Origin: CAYOBW01 sp964402115
Lineage (GTDB): Bacteria > Verrucomicrobiota > Kiritimatiellia > UBA8416 > CAYOBW01
Reading direction: 5' to 3'
NCBI GenBank assembly: GCA_964402115.1
Contig: CAYOBW010000226.1
Coordinates: forward strand, 1-11,461
DNA: 11,461 nucleotides
The notes below the pieces were generated by a model. The model was not told where the DNA came from, did not search any database, and was given only the letters and a program-made list of their open reading frames with translations. Positions 6,381 through 11,461 of this stretch are shown piece after piece. The stretch's first letter is position 1. Every line of letters begins with the position of its first letter. The translations under genes were made by a program, and so were the position numbers.

Positions 6381-9029
6381 ATGAACAAACGCGCAGTGTG
6401 GACGGCATTCCTGTTGGCAACCGCTCTCGGCGGATCCCTGCCGGCGCCGGCTGAAGATGGCGCCGCTTACGAAGGCGCGTTCTACCGCGGGCGCGGCGAC
6501 GCGGCCTACCTCCGGCTGCTCGACACCGCGGCCGGCCTGTTCGCGCCGAACCCGCGGCTGCAGAACCTGTCCATGCTCTACATGCCCGCGTGGAACGGCC
6601 TGGTCGAGGGCCCCACCTGGGACGCGTGGTGGATTCAGAACAGCTACGGCACGACCCTGGCGGCGCTGCCGTTCCTGCAGGAGCCGTTCCTGACGTTCCT
6701 GCAGAACTCGCAGGACCTGTGGTTCGACCAGATGGGCGACGGACAGCGCAAGGGCGCCACGCCGCCGTTCGACTGGGTGGCGCCGGACGGCTGCCTCTGC
6801 GATGCCGCGCGCCCGGGGTGGATCGTGTACCGGCAGGGCGACGGCCGCGTGAACATCCACGACTGGGGCATGGAGTTCACCGCCGCCGGGATCGTGATGC
6901 AGGCCGAGCTGCTGCTGATCAGCCGCGATGCGGCGGCCGTGCCCCGGTACCTGTCGCGCCTGGAACGCTCCGCCAACTTCATCGAAACGCGCCGCGACCC
7001 GACCAACAACCTCTTTCTCGCCGGACCCGCGGGGAACCTGCTGGCCCCGAGCTTCGCGGGGTGGAAGCGGCCGGACGGCACCTACGGCAAGGCCTACCTG
7101 ACGGGGCTGAGCGTCACCTACATCGCGGCGCTCGACCGGCTGATCGAACTGGAGAAGTTCATGGGGCGGGCCGACCAGGCGCAGCTCTACACGCAGCGCC
7201 GCGACGCCGCGAAGAAGGGGCTGGCGCGGCTGACCACGCCCGAAGGCTACCTGATCCGCTCGCTGGACCCCGACGGCACGCAGCACGGCGTGTTCGGCGC
7301 GCCCAGGCACGGCTACTTCGAGGCCTCGCCCAACCACGACGCCATCGCCCTCCGCGTCGTGGACGACAAGCAGGCCGAGTCCATCTACGCGAAGATCGCG
7401 TCGATTCCCGGCCTGCGCCCGCACCAGTTCATCATTCCCAACTACCCCTCCTACGACGACATGTACGAGGCACCCGCGGGGCTGTGGGGCTTCGGGACCT
7501 GGGTGAACGGCGGACACTGGTCCACCTGCGAGGCGCGGATGATCCTGGCTTACTACCGGCTGGGCCGGTTCGAGGACGCGCGCCGCTCCATGCTGCAGCT
7601 CCTCACGTTCGCCGAGCGGTTTCGCATGGACAACCCGCTCGTGAAATTCGGCAGCGACGTGTATCAGCCCGGGCAGCCGGTGAACCTGACCTACGACGCC
7701 TTCGGCCCGCCCGCGGCTTTCGTTCGCGGCCTCTTCGAGTGCCTGTACCTGGCGGACGGCCTGCGCCTCATCCCACATGTGCCGCCCGGCGTGGAGCAGG
7801 TGGAGCAGCGCTTCCCGATCCGTTTCGGCGCGCGCCGCCTCTTCCTCGCGGCGGCCGGCCGTGGCGCCGTGACGGCGGTCCGCGTGAATGAAAAGCCGCT
7901 GAAGTCGTTCGATGCGCAGTCCCTCTTCATCCCCGCCGACGCACCCGCGGGCGAGCTGCGCGTGGCCATCGGCCTGGGCGGCGCCGAACCCCCGCCGTTC
8001 GGCGTCCCGACCGCCCCGGTGGTCGCGCGCGTGCCGCCGCCCTCCGATCCGTGGTGGGACGGCAGCGGCGTGTGCGACACACCCGGTGGCAACGGCCTGC
8101 CGCTGCGGATCGGCGCGAGCACGGCGGGCGGCAACGGCTTCGTCGGCGATATCGCCGTCGCCCGCGTGTACCGGCGCGCACTGAGCGAGGCCGAAGTCGC
8201 CCGCCAGGCGCAGCGCCCGCCGTCTGACCGGCCGCGGGATGCGGCGCTGCTGGCGGCGTATGCGCCCGAAACGGTGCGCGGCGCCACGGCGCCCAATGCG
8301 GCCGGAACCAACCTGGCCGCGGCCTGCCACGGCGATCTGACCGTCGCGGGCGCCGGCACGAACGCCGTGTTCCGCTTCGGCGGCAACGGGTACCTCGACG
8401 TGCCGTCCTGCCGCGAGCTGGCGCTCCGCGCGGACTACACGCTCGAGGCCTGGATCCGGCCCGGCGCGGTTCCGCCGGCCGGCGGGCGCATCATGGACCG
8501 GTGCACGGTTGGCGCGAGCGATGGCCCGATGGTGGACTGGGGCTGCCAGGGACAGATGCGCTTCATTTGCGAGTCCGGTGTCGTGGCGGCGCCGTCGCCT
8601 ACCGCCACCGGCGTGTGGCACCACGTGGCGGCGACGCTGGACGCACAGTGCGAGCTGCGGCTCCACCTCGACGGCAAGCTGGTGGCCCGCCTGCAGGGCA
8701 CCGCTCCCCACGCGCCCGCGCGGCAGAACCTGGCGCGCGTCGGCACGTTCTGGAAAACGCTGGCCCTTTCGGGACAGGGCGACACCTACGAAGCCGCCCA
8801 CTCCCGCCTTGTCGTGGACTGCGTGGCGTCCATCCAGGAGCGCATGCGCCTGAAGCGGAGCGGCGCACTCGCCCCGCTCCCGGCCGCGTCGCAGCAGGCC
8901 GCCGACCGCCTCTACCTTGACACGGCGGATAAGCTCGCTCTCGGTCTCGCCCGCGTTCTCGACGGCTACGCGACCTCGGCCGACGCCGGCAAACGCCGCC
9001 TGAACGAAGTGTGGCGGTCCTGCGAGTAG
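6381..9029 (+). CDS. Secreted alpha/alpha-toroid glycosidase-like protein with LamG-type lectin region
   Basis: The protein has 882 residues from an ATG preceded by GGAG at 6369-6372 (8-nt spacing). The signal peptide is residues 1-24 (cleavage after APA). Residues about 35-530 are helix-rich with conserved aromatic and acidic loops (TPPFDW, HDWGMEF, FEASPNHD, and WGFGTWVNGGHW at 369-380) and look like an (alpha/alpha)6 six-hairpin glycosidase fold; I cannot name the family or the catalytic acids. A small beta-rich segment follows. Then come LamG (concanavalin-like) pieces: PLRIGA...FVGDIAV...VYRRALSEAEV at 574-606, which is normally the end of such a domain, and after it GYLDVP, YTLEAWIRPG, WHHVAATLD (746) and LDGK (763), which are normally its beginning and middle. 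Residues about 800-882 are a helical tail. It probably hydrolyses or binds a surface polysaccharide. It lies 198 bp after the GH99-like gene and converges on the beta-helix gene. Confidence 0.85.
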   Translation: MNKRAVWTAFLLATALGGSLPAPAEDGAAYEGAFYRGRGDAAYLRLLDTAAGLFAPNPRLQNLSMLYMPAWNGLVEGPTWDAWWIQNSYGTTLAALPFLQEPFLTFLQNSQDLWFDQMGDGQRKGATPPFDWVAPDGCLCDAARPGWIVYRQGDGRVNIHDWGMEFTAAGIVMQAELLLISRDAAAVPRYLSRLERSANFIETRRDPTNNLFLAGPAGNLLAPSFAGWKRPDGTYGKAYLTGLSVTYIAALDRLIELEKFMGRADQAQLYTQRRDAAKKGLARLTTPEGYLIRSLDPDGTQHGVFGAPRHGYFEASPNHDAIALRVVDDKQAESIYAKIASIPGLRPHQFIIPNYPSYDDMYEAPAGLWGFGTWVNGGHWSTCEARMILAYYRLGRFEDARRSMLQLLTFAERFRMDNPLVKFGSDVYQPGQPVNLTYDAFGPPAAFVRGLFECLYLADGLRLIPHVPPGVEQVEQRFPIRFGARRLFLAAAGRGAVTAVRVNEKPLKSFDAQSLFIPADAPAGELRVAIGLGGAEPPPFGVPTAPVVARVPPPSDPWWDGSGVCDTPGGNGLPLRIGASTAGGNGFVGDIAVARVYRRALSEAEVARQAQRPPSDRPRDAALLAAYAPETVRGATAPNAAGTNLAAACHGDLTVAGAGTNAVFRFGGNGYLDVPSCRELALRADYTLEAWIRPGAVPPAGGRIMDRCTVGASDGPMVDWGCQGQMRFICESGVVAAPSPTATGVWHHVAATLDAQCELRLHLDGKLVARLQGTAPHAPARQNLARVGTFWKTLALSGQGDTYEAAHSRLVVDCVASIQERMRLKRSGALAPLPAASQQAADRLYLDTADKLALGLARVLDGYATSADAGKRRLNEVWRSCE

Positions 9030-9043
9030 CGCGGCGCCGGACT

Positions 9044-11248
9044 TCAGTTCCGCTGCACGGGGGCTGGCACGGGCAAGTCACGTTCGACCAGGCCGAAGTT
9101 GTCGGCACGCACGACGCCGTCGGCGGCGCCCTCGCGGCGGATGGTCACGGTGGCGGAGGTTGCCCCGGGGCCGGTGGTGAAGTCGAGCAGCACGCGCTTC
9201 CAGCCCTGGACCGCTGAGCGCACGGCCGCCGGCTCGCCGCCATGTCCGGTCACCTCCAGCACCGCTGTCTCGGTGGCGGACGAGACCCGGAGCCAGCCGG
9301 ACAGCTGGTAGGCCGTGCCCGGCTTGAGCCCGGCCACCGCCTGCCGCACGCCGCCTTGCCCGGCCAGGCAGAGCTCGTGCGCGCAGGTGCCCGTGGGCTC
9401 GTCCACGCCGCCAACCACGCGATTGCCCCAGCCGTAACCCTTGCCCAGTGTCGCGCGGCCGGCGCCGAACGGCTCCCAGCTTTCGAGCGTGCCGTACTCG
9501 AAGGCGGAGTTGTGCAGGAGGTTCAGATGCGGCGCCGTCGGACGGATCCACGTCGGCTCCGGGGTGTCCGTGCGGCGCGGATCGTAACCGGCCGGCCACG
9601 GCGGTGTCGCAAGCTGTTCGTTCGTGACCGTGTTCTCCGTCACGAGGGCGTTTTCCGGCAGCTTGAACGGTGCGGGCACGCGGTTGTGCTCGAAGCGGCA
9701 GCCGAAGAGATCCTGGCGGTGGGTGTGGTCGAAGCTGGTGAAGGGCCGTTTGCCGTCCTGGTTGGTCTTCCAGCAGACGTTGCTGGCGACGAGGCAGAAA
9801 TGGCTCGGGTTGTTGACCTGGATGCCGAGGCCGGGGATGTTCCAGATGGCGTTGTGGTGCACCAGCACGTTCTGGCTCAGGTGGTCGAAGTAGATGCCCA
9901 TGCCCAGCCCGCGGGCGACGTTGTCGTGCACGTGGTTGAAGCGGATCTCGGTGTTGCCGAAATCCGTGCTGTGGCCGTAGGTCAGGCCCAGGTCGCTGGT
10001 GAGCCGCCCGCAGTGCGACAGGTCGTTGTGCTCGATCAGGCTTTCCGTCAGGCCGCCGACGGAGAGCACGTCGCGACCGGCCTCGCGGATCGTGTTCCAG
10101 GCCAGCACCTGGTTGCGTCCCGCTGCCGCGACCACGCCATGCCAGCTGCCGCGATAATTGCCGTCGTGCAGGTGGCAGTTGACGACCTTGTTGCTGCGCC
10201 CGCCGAGCGTGACGAGGCTGTCGGAGCAGAAGGCCAGTTCGCTGTCGCGCAGCACGAGGTCCTCGCCCAGCAGGGTGACGGCTGCGTGTCCCGTGTCGCG
10301 GCGGTAGGAGTGGGCCAGGTAGGCGCCGTGCAGGCGCTCCAGCCGGATGTGCCGCGTGGCGGCCGTGGTGCGCAAGCCGGCCGCGTGAAGGCGGATCCCG
10401 ACGATCTGCACATGCGACCTTCCGGAGAGGTCAATGGCCGTGGTGCGGGCCTTGGCCTCGACCGCGCCGTTGGTTGGTGTCAGGTTGGCCGGCGGGCAGA
10501 GCCACAGCCGTCCGGCGGCCGGGTCCCGCCACCATTCGCCCGGCGCGTCGAGTGCGGCGCGCACGCCCATCAGCACGTAGGGGTTGCCGGGCCGCACCGT
10601 GTACCAGTGCTCGGTCGGGCCGTCCTTGAACGAGAGGGTGTGCGTGGCGGGGGCGTAGGCCGTGACCGTGGCCGACCAGCAGATCCAGCGGTCGCCGCCC
10701 GCGCACCAGAGCAGGGCGCCCGTCCAGTCGCCGGCGCCGCCGGGGAGGGCGGGATCTGTCAGCGTGTCGCCGCCGCCGCCCTTGGCCTCCGCGCGGGCGG
10801 GCTGGAGCGGCGCGCCGGAAGGATCGGGCCAGCGGGCTTCGTCGAGCATGTGGCCCCCGGCGAAAACCTGGTTGCGGTCGGCGAGGTCCCACGGCATGGC
10901 CGCGCTCCAGAGCCCGTTCGATTCGGCGCGCCAGCCGTTGACGGGGTCGGCGCCGGAGATGAGCGGCGTCTCGCCGTCCGCCGCGCGGAAGACGATCGGC
11001 CGGCCGGGCTCGCCGCTGCGCGCGGGCATGAGCGTCTCGCGGTAGACGCCGCCGTGGAGGATGCAGACATCGCCGGGGCCAACCGTGGCCGCGGCGCGGG
11101 ACAGGGTCCGCAGCGGCTGCTCCGCCGTGCCGGGGTGCGCGTCGTTGCCGGCTGGCGAGACGTGGATCTCGGCCGCCCCGGCGCAGCGGGCAAGGGCGCA
11201 GAGGAGGAGCGACAGGCCGGCGGCGGGGCGGACAAGGGGCTTGCTCAT
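9044..11248 (-). CDS. Secreted right-handed parallel beta-helix protein with C-terminal CBM4/9-like module
   Basis: The protein has 734 residues from the ATG at 11248-11246. An in-frame TTG at 11284 would add 12 residues before the signal peptide and overlap the proposed promoter, so it is rejected. The signal peptide is residues 1-26 (cleavage after GAA). HVSPAGND at 29-36, PLRTLSRAA and GDVCILHGGVYRETL are the standard opening of pectate-lyase-like beta-helix proteins. Residues about 125-250 (FAGGHMLDEARWPD) form an inserted domain common in this group. Beta-helix coils run about 270-540, with stacked Asn and His turns such as EIRFNHVHDN and NVLVHHNAIWNI. Residues 576-722 are a jelly-roll carbohydrate-binding module (LLHNSAFEYGTLESW ... 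RADNFGLVE). Such proteins are polysaccharide lyases, glycosidases or epimerases; which applies here, and the substrate, cannot be told. Its 3' end is 14 bp from the convergent gene. No Shine-Dalgarno sequence precedes the ATG. Confidence 0.88.
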   Translation of the reverse strand: MSKPLVRPAAGLSLLLCALARCAGAAEIHVSPAGNDAHPGTAEQPLRTLSRAAATVGPGDVCILHGGVYRETLMPARSGEPGRPIVFRAADGETPLISGADPVNGWRAESNGLWSAAMPWDLADRNQVFAGGHMLDEARWPDPSGAPLQPARAEAKGGGGDTLTDPALPGGAGDWTGALLWCAGGDRWICWSATVTAYAPATHTLSFKDGPTEHWYTVRPGNPYVLMGVRAALDAPGEWWRDPAAGRLWLCPPANLTPTNGAVEAKARTTAIDLSGRSHVQIVGIRLHAAGLRTTAATRHIRLERLHGAYLAHSYRRDTGHAAVTLLGEDLVLRDSELAFCSDSLVTLGGRSNKVVNCHLHDGNYRGSWHGVVAAAGRNQVLAWNTIREAGRDVLSVGGLTESLIEHNDLSHCGRLTSDLGLTYGHSTDFGNTEIRFNHVHDNVARGLGMGIYFDHLSQNVLVHHNAIWNIPGLGIQVNNPSHFCLVASNVCWKTNQDGKRPFTSFDHTHRQDLFGCRFEHNRVPAPFKLPENALVTENTVTNEQLATPPWPAGYDPRRTDTPEPTWIRPTAPHLNLLHNSAFEYGTLESWEPFGAGRATLGKGYGWGNRVVGGVDEPTGTCAHELCLAGQGGVRQAVAGLKPGTAYQLSGWLRVSSATETAVLEVTGHGGEPAAVRSAVQGWKRVLLDFTTGPGATSATVTIRREGAADGVVRADNFGLVERDLPVPAPVQRN

Positions 11249-11254
11249 GTCGGC

Positions 11255-11286
11255 AGCGTAGCCAATCCCGACCGTCCGGCGCAAGC
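11255..11286 (-). promoter_or_regulatory. Candidate promoter of the beta-helix gene, placing the start point at the ATG
   Basis: Read on the minus strand, -35-like TTGCGC (11284-11279) and -10-like TACGCT (11260-11255) are 18 bp apart, and only 6 bases separate the -10 from the ATG at 11248. Transcription would begin at or beside the start codon. The block GCTTGCGCCGG (11286-11276) is identical to that at 11-21 upstream of the metalloprotease gene, and both are followed by TACRCTG. The absence of a ribosome binding site fits a leaderless message. Confidence 0.5.
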
Positions 11287-11444
11287 CGCAGTCGTCCCCG
11301 AAATCCTCCCAGGCGGTTGCTGTTCCAGCCCCGCACCCACCGTGCGCCCCCTCCTTTTCTTCTCACGGCTCCGCAGCGCGTCACTCTCCCTCGCCGTGTT
11401 ATATGAGTTGTATGAAACCGCACCGGGAGGGCGAACGTCCTCGT
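11287..11444. other. Non-coding upstream region with no assignable gene
   Basis: This region shows no credible coding sequence on either strand; the open frames crossing it are extensions of shadow frames. It contains an A+T-rich pocket at about 11398-11418 (TTATATGAGTTGTATGAAAC) in otherwise GC-rich DNA, and CACGGCTC at 11364-11371, which is complementary to GAGCCGTG at 11445-11452. It may hold regulatory sites for the leftward gene, or the body of the element suspected at the right edge. Confidence 0.4.
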
Positions 11445-11461
11445 GAGCCGTGCGCGATGCG
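11445..11461 (+). other. Possible start of a group II intron domain V, cut by the window edge
   Basis: GAGCCGTGCGCGATGCG resembles the 5' strand of bacterial group II intron domain V (consensus GAGCCGTATGCG..GAAA..), including the AGC catalytic triad position. Only half of the hairpin is inside the window. No reverse transcriptase gene lies upstream on this strand, so it would be a remnant or an ORF-less intron. The preceding GGGAGGGCGAACGTCCTCGT could equally belong to a dispersed palindromic repeat. Evidence is weak. Confidence 0.3.

Noticed and set aside
6189..8801. An 870-codon open frame on the minus strand, antisense to the toroid glycosidase-like gene
   Set aside because: It mirrors the codon frame of a gene with a clear signal peptide and domains. 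Its translation is low-complexity, rich in Arg, Ala, Gly and Val, with no domain, as expected from high third-position GC.
11180..11248. Lipoprotein signal on the beta-helix protein (LARC)
   Set aside because: The residue before Cys is Arg instead of Gly, Ala or Ser, and a good signal peptidase I site (GAA before E27) follows.
9242..11446. A 734-codon open frame on the plus strand, antisense to the beta-helix gene
   Set aside because: Its composition is compositional noise and it has no recognisable motif; the minus-strand gene has a signal peptide, beta-helix coils and a carbohydrate-binding module.

Overview
The window is GC-rich bacterial DNA (about two thirds G+C by eye). It looks like a member of the PVC group, most likely Kiritimatiellota or a related Verrucomicrobiota lineage. 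Three things suggest this: a giant secreted protein built of autotransporter-associated beta-strand (PATR) repeats with no beta-barrel; its C-terminal tail, made of a DPDGDGMNN calcium loop followed by a beta-rich segment ending FRIRL; and several large secreted carbohydrate-active proteins fused to LamG, CBM9-like and CBM4/9-like modules. The taxonomic call is inference from protein style, not from a marker gene.

Layout. 1-66: promoter and start region of the first gene. 67-4341 (+): secreted M11/gametolysin-like zinc metalloprotease fused to a PATR beta-helix. 4401-6182 (+): secreted GH99/GH71-like protein with a C-terminal CBM9-like domain. 6183-6380: intergenic region carrying a compact palindromic element with two internal hairpins. 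6381-9029 (+): secreted alpha/alpha-toroid glycosidase-like protein with an unusually ordered LamG region and a helical tail. 9044-11248 (-): secreted parallel beta-helix protein with a C-terminal carbohydrate-binding module, convergent with the previous gene across only 14 bp. 11249-11461: upstream region of that gene, with a promoter next to the ATG and, at the extreme right edge, a short sequence resembling the start of group II intron domain V.

All four proteins carry an N-terminal signal peptide, so the locus encodes an extracytoplasmic set: one protease and three proteins that probably act on, or bind, complex glycans. A plausible joint role is attack on a glycoprotein or proteoglycan-like substrate, but the window holds no transporter, regulator or sulfatase, and the substrate cannot be named. 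The first and last genes share a promoter-like block (GCTTGCGCCGG, then a TACRCT -10 element). In the last gene its placement predicts a leaderless transcript. No tRNA, rRNA, CRISPR array or complete mobile element was seen.
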